DNA of 64,000 nucleotides from Methanosarcina barkeri MS (GCF_000970025.1 NZ_CP009528.1:806001-870000); one strand, 5' to 3'; shown: positions 1 to 9,667, numbered from the stretch's first letter. Program-made: numbers and translations. The notes: generated by a model from the letters alone, not told the origin.

Positions 1-620
1 CACATAAGCGACGTGTTATAAATAACTTCCATTTTTGTTTGGTATAAATATAAAAATAAAAATTAAGCAGTTAAAAGGTAAATTTGTAGAGAGTTAATAG
101 TTTACCTTTTTTGTTTTAGATATCAAGCGGAAGCTATAAAACTGGGCAATTAGTGCTTATTATCCGGAATCTGTTCATTTGTGATCTGCCGATTATAAAA
201 GTTATAGTAGGTCACAGAGCTTTTCAGACAAACTCTTACATTACACATAAGCGCGTAGTATATATAGCTTCTATTTTTGTTCGGCTAATATATATAATAG
301 AAAAGTAAGCAGTTAAATTTTTGATTATTAAAGAGTTGGGGGAACACTGCTTTATTTAGACTTCAGGGTGAGTGTACTATAAGTAAATCTTGTGATTTCA
401 GATAAAAGAGGTCTTAGAGGCTATCCAAAAAGTTTTACGCATGTTGTATAATTACAACTGGACAATTAGTGTTTATTATCCGGAATCCGTTCATTTGTGA
501 TCACTGATTGTAGAAGTTACAGCAGGTCACAGCACTTTTCGGATAGTCTCTAAATTACACATAAGCGACGTAGTATAAATAGTTTTCATTTCTATTAGGT
601 TTTACTATACTAATAAAAGA
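1..620. repeat. Diverged direct repeats, about 240-310 bp period
   Basis: Three copies of the same sequence lie in tandem. The block starting ACTGGGCAATTAGTG at 141 recurs at 457 as ACTGGACAATTAGTG, and the following 150 bases, including TTATCCGGAATC and AGGTCACAG, align closely. The block ACACATAAGCG occurs at 243 and 557, and its end is present at position 1, where the window cuts it. The copies have diverged by substitutions and small indels, so the array is old. No open reading frame runs through it. The function is unknown; remnants of a mobile element are possible. Confidence 0.75.
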
Positions 621-1112
621 ATTCCTTTGTATAAATCCTGTGAACTCTTACGAATCGTTGGCCCGTGATGACGCATGGAAAACGGCAGCGTATACTCATT
701 TTTGATATGAAAAGAACATAAAATTATTCGACTAAGAAGTAATACGAAAGTACAGTGATTAGCAGAACTTTTACGTTAAATCAAATATATAAGGCAGAAG
801 ATATCCGCAGGGTTGACTAATGTATAATGTATAAATTATAAAGTAAACGCCATACTTATAATCGCATTTTATATAATTACAAGTTTATTGCTTATGGTTT
901 TGTAATTAAAATGCAGAATCCTAATTATTAATTCTGAACTTTTTAATTTATCAATATTTAAATTAATGTAGCGTTAGTTATTTATATAACATCTCATTTG
1001 CGTATTTTGACGGTAGATTGAGTTAAGTGGGTTTTCAATAATCTAAAAAGCTACTTCTTAAAAACTCAGATAAAGCCCGCTAAGTATTCTCGTAATTATT
1101 AACTTGTTCTTG
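621..1112. other. AT-rich noncoding stretch
   Basis: I see no open reading frame, RNA gene or convincing repeat here. The sequence is AT-rich and has stops in all frames. It sits between the direct repeats and a DUF134 gene fragment. Confidence 0.5.
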
Positions 1113-1235
1113 GAAGAGCTTGAAGAATTCGTCTTTGCGACCGTCCTCATGTAGGGCAGAATGAGACTGCTGACAGAATAAAGTATCAGAAAACCTTCTG
1201 GAATGAGCTTCAATAGGCACGACAGAAGATTGTTG
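1113..1235 (+). pseudogene. Fragment of a DUF134 (UPF0251) regulator gene
   Basis: This stretch aligns base by base with an internal part of the intact DUF134 gene in this window (about 3319-3440). Shared runs include CGTCTTTGCGACC and GCAGAATGAG followed by CTGCTGACAG, then an AAAACCTTCTGGA-type stretch and a GAAGATTG-type end. The fragment corresponds to the helix-turn-helix part of the protein. It has in-frame stops (for example TAG after the CTCATG run) and neither end of the gene, so it cannot make the protein. It is most simply a decayed duplicate of the gene 2 kb downstream or of a relative. Confidence 0.75.
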
Positions 1236-1242
1236 TTTTATT

Positions 1243-1433
1243 CCAATTATTTCGCTTTTAATTTCTTTTATTACAATGATCTATCGTACGGGTGACCACC
1301 ATTTCACTTCAACTTCGAAATTGTTTCATTTTACAGAATCATTCTACATTATCACAATGAAGCTTAAATTTACTCAACATTTTCTCTTTTGCGTTGTCTG
1401 TTACTGTATCGCTTATTGAACATTCAAATGGTT
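1243..1433. repeat. Dispersed noncoding repeat, copy 1
   Basis: About 190 bases align with 15140-15335. Shared blocks include AATTATTTCG, ATCGTA, ACTTCAACTT, ATTGTTTC/TTTGTTTC, ATCATTC, AAATTTACTCA, TATTGAAC and AAATGGTTTT. No coding frame is conserved between the copies. The element type is unknown. Confidence 0.65.
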
Positions 1434-1509
1434 TTCATGCGCCATCGGTTAAGCATTAAATCACATCTCCTGTATCTGCTTTTATACTCATATTCAAATT
1501 TTTGAATCT

Positions 1510-2050
1510 ATGTCTACTCGTTTCCCACCTACTCTTGAATACTCTCTTCGGGAAATGTTTCCAGAAGAGTGGTTAAGGCAAACTGCCAAAGAATAATGAC
1601 AAAAATGGGAAGCATCATATTTATATTACAAATATTCAGAAAGACATTTTGAATGTAAAAGACATTGAAAACTTATATAGAGCCAGATGAAATATAGAAC
1701 TGCTTTTCAAAGAATTGAAAAGCAAATACTCGCTAGACGTTCTTGAAACAAAGAATGTGCAGGTAATTGAAGCTCTAATCTGGACAGTAATATTTACACT
1801 AATCGTTAGTAGAAGAATTTATTCTTTTGTAAAAAACTCAATAACTCATACTGAAAAAATGGCTAGATATACGCAGTTATGTTGGAGTACAATATTTGCA
1901 GAGAATGCATCAGATCTGTTGACAGTAATTCTATATGTATGTGGAATTCAAAGAACTTTTTAAACGATAATGAGTGTATCTGAAAGTCAAGCATTAGATC
2001 CGCATGTAACAGAGAAAGGTTTAGAGATGAATGGTTTTAATAAAAAATGA
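1510..2050 (+). pseudogene. Internally deleted IS4-like transposase remnant
   Basis: The left part (1510-1593) reads MSTRFPPTLEYSL followed by REMFPEEWLRQTAKE, a typical IS4-type transposase N-terminus, and then hits stops. The right part resumes near 1672 with LYRAR-stop-NIELLFKELKSKY, then a DVLETKNVQVIEALIW-like stretch and a SRRIYSFVKNS-like stretch. This matches the C-terminal region containing the YR...E part of the DDE catalytic domain. After a stop at 1961 the same frame continues with SESQALDPHV. The central catalytic region is missing. The family assignment comes from memory of the motif pattern; the deletion and stops are seen directly. The element cannot be active by itself. Confidence 0.8.
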
Positions 2051-2341
2051 AGGAATTGGGTTCAAAAAGATTAACATATGACGGAAATGAATCCTTGGCC
2101 GATGACTAATGGATAGACTTTAGTTTTTCATTTTGCTTTGTTTTCAGTTTACAGTGCTTTAGTTTCAATTTGTGCTATTCTTCAACTTACTATTTCAAAC
2201 TTTACTTATTTATTCAGTTTATTATATTTTTAAAATTATTTTAACCTCTGTCTTAATTTATATATCAACATCTTCTTTTCTCTCCCTGCAGATTTATAAC
2301 TTTTATCTGCTTGCAAGCCAGATTCCATATAGGTGTTAAAC

Positions 2342-2734
2342 TTGAGCCAGTATGACCTTGAAGAAATTATAAAAAAAATAAAAGATAAAAGTCCTTTTGA
2401 GGTAAAAGACAAAAAAAGAAGTCGACCCAGGAGTTTAAAAGTTATCATCAGCAAGCTGTACTACTCTCTAAACTATGAGAACGAACCTCAAGCTACCAGA
2501 GAAAAAATAACTCAACTTCTTCTTGATCATGGGCAGTTCAGCAAAGAAGAAATTGATGAGACCTTTCAATTATCAGCAAAGGAAACTACTGAATACTCAA
2601 TAGAATTTCTGAAACAGCATCCCGGAGTTGCACAGACAGAAACTCTGAAAAGCAAAGAGTTCCTTGAAGAAACAGAAGGAGAGAAAGAAGAGACCGTTAA
2701 GGAAGTAAAATATATATTTCCTCGCTACTGCTGA
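2342..2734 (+). CDS. Small charged protein of unknown function
   Basis: I do not recognise this 130-residue protein. It is rich in Lys and Glu, has no signal peptide or membrane segment, and looks mostly helical. The sequence has a basic patch near residues 22-35 (KDKKRSRPRS) and a Glu-rich stretch near residues 105-120, and ends in KYIFPRYC. I chose the TTG at 2342 because AGGTG at 2331-2335 sits six bases upstream; the GTG at 2333 lies inside that ribosome-binding site. It stands alone between the transposase remnant and the DUF134 gene. Codon use is compatible with a real gene, but no family supports it. Confidence 0.6.
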   Translation: MSQYDLEEIIKKIKDKSPFEVKDKKRSRPRSLKVIISKLYYSLNYENEPQATREKITQLLLDHGQFSKEEIDETFQLSAKETTEYSIEFLKQHPGVAQTETLKSKEFLEETEGEKEETVKEVKYIFPRYC

Positions 2735-3207
2735 GTACTTATGGAGGTATTTTCCACATAGTGAGAAAGAGATAAAAGGTATGTGAAAGTAGAGATAGTC
2801 AGATCAACAAGTTGGTGATAGAGGAATTAAGAGAAGAATTCATGCGTCTTCGGTTATGTGAAAAATCGTGAAAAATTACGTTAATTTCCTCAATATTTGT
2901 CAAATATAATAAATTACGAGCTGGAATAGGGATATTGATTTCATGTAAATAGGACCCACATTTAAGGCCGGCTTCTAAATGAAAAATCGATAGCTTTCAG
3001 GCAAGAAAATTCCTTAACCGATGACCAATGAAATGGGTTTGAATCTGCGAAATTATTTCAGGATAAAACAAAAAATATGTTGCCATCGAATATGGCAGTT
3101 TGCGTTTACTCTAATCCTTGATGGCGATGTAGAAGTAAAACTCTAAATGCTTTAATATAATATATTGATCGATAAATACTTATTATGCGTCACGTAAGTG
3201 TAATTTG
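2735..3207. other. Intergenic region before the DUF134 gene
   Basis: No open reading frame of note is present. A short stretch at 3010-3035 (CCGATGACCAATG) resembles 2095-2115 (CCGATGACTAATGG), suggesting another old repeat. The AT-rich run TTTAATATAATATATTG near 3151-3167 is a plausible TATA region for the gene at 3208. Confidence 0.4.
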
Positions 3208-3684
3208 ATGGTCAATAAAGTTAAGCGTAGAGTATCTTGTTTTCCAAAGGCCACCTATTATAAGCCCAGAGAAATCCCTCTTTGCTGTTTGGAAATAATT
3301 AACCTATCTATAGAAGAGATTGAAGCTGTTCGTCTTTGCGACCTTCTCAAGATAGAGCAGAATGAGGCTGCTGACAGGATGGGAGTATCCCGAAAAACTT
3401 TCTGGAGCGACCTCCAAAGGGCGCGGGAGAAGATTGCTGATGCCCTTGTCAACGGAAAAGCGATCGAGATCTCTGGAGGAGAATATGTTAATACTGGTGA
3501 ATGCAAGGTCAATTTTCTCTGCAAAGAATGCGATTATATGTGGGAAGCAAAGGACAACCAGCCTCGCCCCACAAGCTGTCCAAACTGTGGCTCCAATCTA
3601 ATATTCCGAATTGGTGGCGATGGGAGGGGAATGAGGTTTATTGAAAATAATTTCTGTTGTCCTAAAAAAAAAGGAAAGCAGTAA
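3208..3684 (+). CDS. DUF134 (UPF0251) helix-turn-helix protein with zinc ribbon
   Basis: The first 95 residues match the DUF134/UPF0251 family of predicted DNA-binding proteins. They contain CFPKATYYKPREIPL, then EEIEAVRLCDLLKIEQNEAA and the helix-turn-helix MGVSRKTFWSDLQRAREKIA, ending in DALVNGKAIEISGG. The C-terminal part adds a zinc ribbon with CKEC and CPNCG pairs near residues 110-130. I prefer the ATG at 3208 over the TTG three bases upstream. The target is not known from sequence; family members are predicted regulators. The gene is monocistronic. A decayed fragment of the same family lies at 1113-1235. Confidence 0.9.
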   Translation: MVNKVKRRVSCFPKATYYKPREIPLCCLEIINLSIEEIEAVRLCDLLKIEQNEAADRMGVSRKTFWSDLQRAREKIADALVNGKAIEISGGEYVNTGECKVNFLCKECDYMWEAKDNQPRPTSCPNCGSNLIFRIGGDGRGMRFIENNFCCPKKKGKQ

Positions 3685-5381
3685 GGATACTGGTGATGTA
3701 AGCAAAAATAAGTGACAATCATATTGCACTGGCGCACTCCGTGCAAGCAACGGGGGTATGTTCGTGCCCACGTTCCAAATTCTATTAAAGGAAATAATAA
3801 CCCAAAACAATTTAGTTTGAGCAGAGGTTACTAACCGAAAAATGGAACTGATACTAATTAAAATTCTTCATTGTCTTATGTGGATATCCTCATAATTCTC
3901 ATTATTCTCATAAATCATAAAATTCAGGCGGTCTTTAATTGAAAATAGTATTCTCTATAGAGAGTGATGAAGAGCCTAAAATAACTTGAAAAAGCCAGAA
4001 GTGTCGTTTAAAAAACTAACTGGGGAGGGCTTCTTCTGTGGATAAGATATGTTAAAGATATGTTAAAAACTGTGGAGAAATTGATTCCAGATTTCTCTTC
4101 TGTTGTGTTAAAATGATGGATTTGATAGCCTATTAGAAAACGTGAATTCGGTAAAGAAGTAGATCTTCAAAAGATGAGGAATTTACGACTTATTACAGGA
4201 TTGATGAAATAATAAAGACCAATGAATTGTTTGTTTTGAAAAAAATTAAGAACTAAGACTGCTCATTCTTGCAAGTTATGACATTAGTATTTCTCTCAAA
4301 GAGATGCTGATATATTACAAAGGGCAGGATAACGTAAAAAAAGATTTGTATTTTTGAAAAGTGGTGCTTTTAGTGTATCTAAAGTGTATTTCTAGAATAA
4401 GTCTATTAATCACTGATTAAATATTTTTTTTGCTTGAAAGCTATCTATTTTGCATTAGAAGCTAGTCTTAAATTTTGGTCTGTTTATATGAAAGCAACTC
4501 CCTGTTCTAGCTCAATATATATTATATTTAAAAATGTTGTGGGGATTGAGACAGTTTGGCATGATTGCTCACTTATAGTCATGAGGCTAAATAATGCAAC
4601 TGCTCAAATGAGATATAATGAGATTTTTGTTGCACTAATTACAGGCGTGACTATAATTGAAGACGCATGAGAAAATAAGTCAAGAATTGAAGTTCTGACA
4701 ATGATAATGGTTCTCTACTTGATGATTCATTTAATTGCAGAATGATAGTTGAGGGCAAATTTGTGGAAGAAAGTGAAACGATTCCAGATCCTAAAGTGAA
4801 ACTTAGAAACAGACTGATATGAAATAGACTGATATGAAATGGGTATTTTTCAAGTTTCAGGGGATTAAATGACTTATAACTCAGAAAAAAGGGAAAGTAA
4901 AATCAGAGAATTTGGTACAGGTTTGGTTGAAATAATATCTTTAAGAATAGGTCTTCCTTGACGAACTGATATCTTCATCTTTAGAATCATATATATGTTA
5001 TATTTCTCAAAGTATATTATAGGTACATGAAACCTGTTTAATTGGAACCTGCTTTATATACTGAAATTTTCCAGGCATAAAATATTTTAAATAGACATAA
5101 TATACTTTAAAAGTAGCACAGGGTAAGCTTACCTAGTGGATTTTTAAAGTTAGTGTAATCTGAAATTGTTTGGCATGAGTTTCTTTAATCGTAAGTCTCT
5201 CTAATCGTGTTATTCCTTTTCCATAGTCTTTATAAGTATTTCGAATTTATCTTTTAATTTAACTCCTGACGAATATGCCACCTGAGCTCTTTCGACATTT
5301 ACCGTCATTTGTATCGTTGTTTTGCGCTTTTCCTCTTTAATTTCCCTGAAATAGACCACAAAAGATTTAATAGGGCAATTA
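3685..5381. other. Long gene-poor intergenic region
   Basis: About 1.7 kb without a gene I can support. An open frame at 4434-4670 has no recognisable domain and no ribosome-binding site. A 15-base tandem duplication (AGACTGATATGAAAT, 4811-4840) is present. A 31-codon frame beginning at ATG 4869 is too short and featureless to call. The composition suggests decayed DNA. Confidence 0.5.
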
Positions 5382-5556
5382 TTTTATAGAACACTTGTAA
5401 TCCAATTTAGAGGGATAAGGAGGGAATGAAATCCTCTTCGGCAATAGACGAAATCTAAAAGTCTGATTTGGTGAAGAATGGTGAAACCCTTAAAGTGTTG
5501 ATCCCGACACTTCTTCTTACATACGACATATCTTAACAAACATGGAGGAACAATAA
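5382..5556 (+). promoter_or_regulatory. S-layer gene promoter and long 5' leader
   Basis: TTTTATAG at 5382-5389 is a plausible TATA box; transcription would then begin near 5410-5415, giving a leader of roughly 140 bases. The leader contains an inverted repeat, AAGTGT...ACACTT, around 5493-5512, and ends with a strong ribosome-binding site GGAGGA (5544-5549) seven bases before the ATG. Long structured leaders are common on highly expressed surface-layer genes. The start site is inferred. Confidence 0.45.
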
Positions 5557-7557
5557 ATGAAGAGATTCGCAGCAGTGACACTGTCTGCTCTCATGCTTCT
5601 GACTGTATTTGCATCCGCCGCAAGTGCAGCAGACTCAGTTGAGATCCGCGGTCCAGTGTTTAACGGCTCTAATATCGACGACATTGTCGGCGATGGTATT
5701 ACAATCGATGCTACTCAATTCGCAGCATTCTACTACGATATTGACGATAACGTTACAACTGAAACTCTTTCCATTAAACCTGTCAGTGGAAACAGTGGCA
5801 ATGTAATTGGAGAGGGTGGAATTGTATACTCTACTAAGATCCAGCAGGTTGACTACGAATATGAAAAGCCAAGCATTGGCTGGGACAACTACAGCTTGCT
5901 CGGTTTCTTCGCAGACAAGTATATCCCACTGAAATCCAACAGCGCTGACAAACTCGCCAAGCTTGTTCTTGACAGCGATGACAAGTACACTGTCAGAACC
6001 GGCGAAACCCTTGACCTCGGACAGGGCTACTCTCTCCAGGCCAAGCAGGTCGATGTTGACGGTAATAAGGTCTGGCTCGAATTCGACAAGGACGGAGAAT
6101 ATGTAGATGACGAAATCATCGATGTTGGAGAAGGTGACAGCACCTGGGACGTCGAACTTGATGACATCCAGGATGAAGATGATGTTGTTGTCCTGAAGGT
6201 CCATGTCAACCAGGTCTTCCAGGGTGCAGTCGACAGCATTGCCCAGATTGAAGGTCTCTGGCTCATTGACTACGCAAACGCCATAAAGATCGAATCTGAT
6301 GATGAATTCGGTGACCTCGATGATGTTTCCATTAACGGTGACACCCTTAACATCACCAATGAAGACACCTTTACTCTGACCAGGGATTCCACAAATGAAC
6401 TTGCTGAAGGTCTGTCTTTCAAGGTCGCTGACACCTCAAGCAATATGCTCAGGTTCTATCTCGCAAAGGAAATCACTGATCCCGGAACCTATGAAGTAAG
6501 AGGTAGTGTTGCCTCTGGAGCATATGACTGGGATGCAAGCAACTTTGCAGGTTTCTACTACGACCTTAATGACAATGTTGAAACAGAAAATCTCAGTGTT
6601 TCAAATCTTAAAGGAAATGTAATTCAAAAGGGTGGTCTCGTCTACACAACCTCCATTAAAGATGTTGACTACGAATATTATAAGCCAAGCCTTGACTGGG
6701 ACCAGTATCCAGTTATTGGCTTCTTTGCAGAGGAATACATCCCACTTAAATCCAACAGCGCTGACAAACTTGCCAAGCTTGTTCTTGACAGCGATGACAA
6801 GTATACCGTTAAAACCGGCGAAACCCTTGACCTCGGTGAAGGTTACTCTCTCCAAGCCAAGCAGGTCGATGTTGACGGTAATAAGGTCTGGCTTGAATTT
6901 GACAAGGATGGAGAATATGTAGATGACGAAATCATTGATGTTGGAGACGGTGACAGCACCTGGGACGTCGAACTTGATGACATCCAGGATGAAGATGATG
7001 TTGTTGTCCTGAAGGTCCATGTCAACCAGGTCTTCCAGGGTGCAGTCGACAGCATTGCCCAGATTGAAGGTCTCTGGCTCATTGACTACGCAAACGCTAT
7101 AAAGATCGAATCTGACGATGAATTCGGCGAACTCAATGATGTTTCCATACAGGGAGATACCCTAAAGATCAGCAATGACGACACCTTTACTCTGACCAGA
7201 GACTCTGATCAGGACATTGCAGAGGGTATGTCCTTCAAGATCGCTGACACTTCAACTTCCGACCTCAGGTACTACCCATTCGTCGAGAGGACTGTCGGTA
7301 ATAACACCACTGTATCTGACATCACAAAACCGAGTGGCAACGAAACCGTTGGCAACGAAACCGTAACTCCTGCTAATATCACCACCGAAACTCCGGAAGA
7401 TGTGAACGCAACACCAGAAACTCCGGAAGCGACTACTCCAGAAGAACCAACCGATAACGCAACTAAGCCCGAAGAAAATAGCACCCCAGGATTTGGAGTT
7501 GTTCTTGGACTTGTCGGACTCCTTGGAGTTGTCTACCTCGTCAGGAGGAACAACTAA
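5557..7557 (+). CDS. Major S-layer protein with two tandem S-layer domains
   Basis: This 666-residue protein has the layout of Methanosarcina S-layer proteins. A signal peptide ends at about residue 24 (VFASAASA). Two homologous S-layer domains (PF07752 type) follow at about residues 27-300 and 310-585. A Thr/Pro/Glu-rich stalk of about 50 residues with several N-x-T sites comes next. The end is PGFGVVLGLVGLLG plus VYLVRRNN: a PGF motif, a hydrophobic helix and a basic tail. This is the PGF-CTERM signal of archaeosortase substrates, so lipid anchoring after cleavage is likely. Both domains are very acidic. The two copies share almost identical DNA at 5932-6290 and 6748-7106. The strong ribosome-binding site supports high expression. 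Confidence 0.95.
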   Translation: MKRFAAVTLSALMLLTVFASAASAADSVEIRGPVFNGSNIDDIVGDGITIDATQFAAFYYDIDDNVTTETLSIKPVSGNSGNVIGEGGIVYSTKIQQVDYEYEKPSIGWDNYSLLGFFADKYIPLKSNSADKLAKLVLDSDDKYTVRTGETLDLGQGYSLQAKQVDVDGNKVWLEFDKDGEYVDDEIIDVGEGDSTWDVELDDIQDEDDVVVLKVHVNQVFQGAVDSIAQIEGLWLIDYANAIKIESDDEFGDLDDVSINGDTLNITNEDTFTLTRDSTNELAEGLSFKVADTSSNMLRFYLAKEITDPGTYEVRGSVASGAYDWDASNFAGFYYDLNDNVETENLSVSNLKGNVIQKGGLVYTTSIKDVDYEYYKPSLDWDQYPVIGFFAEEYIPLKSNSADKLAKLVLDSDDKYTVKTGETLDLGEGYSLQAKQVDVDGNKVWLEFDKDGEYVDDEIIDVGDGDSTWDVELDDIQDEDDVVVLKVHVNQVFQGAVDSIAQIEGLWLIDYANAIKIESDDEFGELNDVSIQGDTLKISNDDTFTLTRDSDQDIAEGMSFKIADTSTSDLRYYPFVERTVGNNTTVSDITKPSGNETVGNETVTPANITTETPEDVNATPETPEATTPEEPTDNATKPEENSTPGFGVVLGLVGLLGVVYLVRRNN

Positions 7558-7572
7558 AATTTCTGATTGAAG

Positions 7573-7617
7573 GGTTTTCTAACTCTTCTCTCTTTTAATT
7601 CTTTTTTAAATTCCTTT
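7573..7617 (+). terminator. T-rich terminator after the S-layer gene
   Basis: Immediately after the stop codon the plus strand has several T runs (CTCTCTTTTAATTCTTTTTT and TTCCTTTT). Oligo-T runs without a hairpin are the usual termination signal in archaea. The call rests on composition and position only. Confidence 0.45.
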
Positions 7618-7729
7618 TGCAGATAACTTTTTATCTACGTATTTCTTAATTCAAGCGATCTTTCAACTTTGAAATCCCGGTTAAACTTGATAGTTATTTC
7701 CAGGATTATACAGATTTTAGGTGAAGCTT

Positions 7730-8506
7730 ATGAAAAAAATGGTGGCTTTAATATCTGCACTTGTGGTTTTGATGGTCGCATTTTCAGGCTGTGTTGGCGA
7801 CAATAAATCCACAGTCAATGGAACAGAGCCCAATAGCTCGGGAGAAAATGTAAATCCTGCCGGAAGCACGGCTAACGTTAGCGAGCTTAATGAGTCCGCA
7901 GTTAATGTAACAGAGTCGAGTAGCCTGGAAGCGAATGTAAATCCTGCTGAAAGTGCAGCTAACAATAGCGAGCTTAACAATCCCTCGGTTAGTGTAACAG
8001 ATTCGAGTAACTCGGGATCAAGTACAAATACAGGATCAAGTACAAATACAAATTCCGCTGAAAATGCGGCTAACATTAGCAAACTTGAAAACCTTCCTTC
8101 AGGTTTCGAATATGTTGGGTCTTTCTCTCTTAATACAGCTGATATCAAAATCGATTACAATGCAGAGAATGTTTCCGAAGTCGTCGGAGGGACCGAAAGC
8201 ATGTACAAATACAACGATTCTGACTTCTATATGGATGTAATCGAGCTTGAGAATTCTGAGGCTACAACTAATCTAATAGATGCATACAAGTCTTCCTTCA
8301 AGCCATTAACAGAAGGCTCCCGTTTTGTCGAAGAGTCATTTAATGGGCATTCAGCTGTGAGAATTGCAGACTACGTCACAGATGAAGGAACCGAGGTCCC
8401 CAGGTATACCTATATCTGGAGCAATGGAAACAATGTATTTGTGGTTACCGGAAATACTGCTGATGACTCTCTGGTCAAACAGCTGGCAGAAGCCACAGGG
8501 TACTGA
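7730..8506 (+). CDS. Lipoprotein with Ser/Asn-rich repeats, unknown C-terminal domain
   Basis: The 258-residue product starts with a lipoprotein signal MKKMVALISALVVLMVAFSG and a lipobox Cys, so it is probably anchored outside the cell. Residues 22-120 form a low-complexity stalk with imperfect repeats of about 35 residues (NVNPAESAAN and SELN...VTESS), rich in potential N-glycosylation sites. The last 140 residues form a globular domain that I do not recognise. I chose ATG 7730 rather than GTG 7721 because AGGTGA (7719-7724) is the ribosome-binding site for it. The gene follows the S-layer gene and is probably a cell-envelope component. Confidence 0.8.
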   Translation: MKKMVALISALVVLMVAFSGCVGDNKSTVNGTEPNSSGENVNPAGSTANVSELNESAVNVTESSSLEANVNPAESAANNSELNNPSVSVTDSSNSGSSTNTGSSTNTNSAENAANISKLENLPSGFEYVGSFSLNTADIKIDYNAENVSEVVGGTESMYKYNDSDFYMDVIELENSEATTNLIDAYKSSFKPLTEGSRFVEESFNGHSAVRIADYVTDEGTEVPRYTYIWSNGNNVFVVTGNTADDSLVKQLAEATGY

Positions 8507-9124
8507 CATTTTCAAAAAGGTATAATTTTTTTATTCTTTCTTCCCTTTTAATTCTTTTTTCAGTTTTTTAGTTTGATTTTTATTATTTTATCTCATTTTT
8601 TCTTTCGTCTGCCACTCACCACAGTAAAATTTCACGTTTCATTTATCTCTGATATCAATTTTTAAAATCCAGTCTGGACTTATTGGGGTTTTATGCAGAA
8701 GATAAAAACAACTAGGTGGTGTATTTAGAGACCAAAAATGGTATCATTCAATTTTCACCAAATGCCATTAAGAATCTAGATTTCAATGGCATCACTACTC
8801 AAAGAGAAATTTTTGTTTTACAAGCAATCCTTTTCCGCCGACATTAATATTGCAATTGATTTTTGCGGATAACTCTTTCAACCTCTTCTGTTCCTTCTTC
8901 TTTATCTGGTGGCAGGAGACAGGATGCCTCACTTTAATGATAACCATACTATTCTTATATGTCCTTGAACGGGTGCTTCTGGTCCGTCGCGGCAATTTCG
9001 TAGAAGTCTAGTTGTCTGTTGATTCCTGGCAGCGCTATTCTATCAAGATCTCTCCCTCTCAGACAACTTCTTCATGTAAATATTACGAAAAAAATCCGGT
9101 TTTTCGGTATTTTGATCGTTAGAC
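8507..9124. other. Intergenic region, no supported gene
   Basis: T-rich runs directly after 8506 probably end transcription of the lipoprotein gene. An inverted repeat TGCCATT...AATGGCA lies at 8763-8791, with the palindrome AATCTAGATT inside its loop. A 66-codon frame on the minus strand (8795-8995) begins with Arg-rich sequence and has no recognisable domain or ribosome-binding site, so I do not call it. Confidence 0.4.
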
Positions 9125-9133
9125 TTTAATATA
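9125..9133 (+). promoter_or_regulatory. TATA box of tRNA-Met
   Basis: TTTAATATA ends 24 bases before the first base of the tRNA. This is the normal archaeal TATA-box spacing for a tRNA transcribed without a long leader. Confidence 0.7.
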
Positions 9134-9157
9134 ACTTTGTACATTTGTGTGTTGCAA

Positions 9158-9268
9158 GCCCGGATAGCCTAGATGGTTGGGGCGCCAGACTCATAGGGAC
9201 AATTATATGAGGCGTCTTTAATCTCCTGAGATATCTGGAGGTCGCGTGTTCGAGTCACGCTCCGGGCA
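9158..9268 (+). tRNA. tRNA-Met(CAT), elongator type, with 37-nt intron
   Basis: The acceptor stem is GCCCGGA/TCCGGGC, and the TPsiC arm is GCGTG-TTCGAGT-CACGC. The anticodon CAT is at 9192-9194 and the anticodon stem is CCAGA/TCTGG. An intron fills 9196-9232, directly after position 37 of the tRNA. A perfect archaeal splicing motif can be drawn: helix CCAGA/TCTGG, central 4-bp helix CTCA/TGAG, three-base bulges TAG and ATA, and outer helix GGA/TCC. Joining gives the seven-base loop CTCATAA. The anticodon stem lacks the three G-C pairs of initiator tRNA, so elongator Met is likely. A tRNA-Ile read through a modified C34 cannot be excluded by sequence alone. No CCA is encoded. Confidence 0.93.
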
Positions 9269-9667
9269 CTTTATTTTTATTTAATGTATTTTTAACTATT
9301 TTGTCTTAATTTCTCATTACAGGTATATTTCCTAGATAATTAATTTTAAACAATCTTCTATTTTTCAGGCTTTTATGGAATTTTTAATATTTTCTACTTT
9401 CTGTATCTATATTCAAGATTTTCAGCAATCAAACGCAATAGATTCAGAGTTTAACATAGACTGTATTTAACTAAAGAGTAAACAAGCCAATATACGAGAG
9501 TTGCCTGGTCAGGTCAAGGAATTCAGTAAGGAGTAGTTCACATACATACTTTGATTAACTCATAGGTTAATGCATATCCAAAAGAGGAAAAAGGACAAAT
9601 TTTTTCTTTTATTGAGAAAAATAACGAGAAATCAGGTAATTATAAGAGAAATTATACTTGACTGAAA
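9269..9667. other. Intergenic region
   Basis: AT-rich DNA with no open frame, hairpin or repeat that stands out. A T-rich stretch right after the tRNA (TTTATTTTTATTTAATG) may end its transcript. Confidence 0.4.

Noticed and set aside
4434-4670. 78-codon plus-strand frame
   Set aside because: Begins at TTG after a T run, no ribosome-binding site and no family signal.
6027-7082. Identical 79-codon minus-strand frames inside the S-layer gene
   Set aside because: They are shadows of the duplicated domains on the plus strand.
8795-8995. 66-codon minus-strand frame
   Set aside because: No domain, no ribosome-binding site, Arg-rich start typical of chance frames; no support from neighbours.
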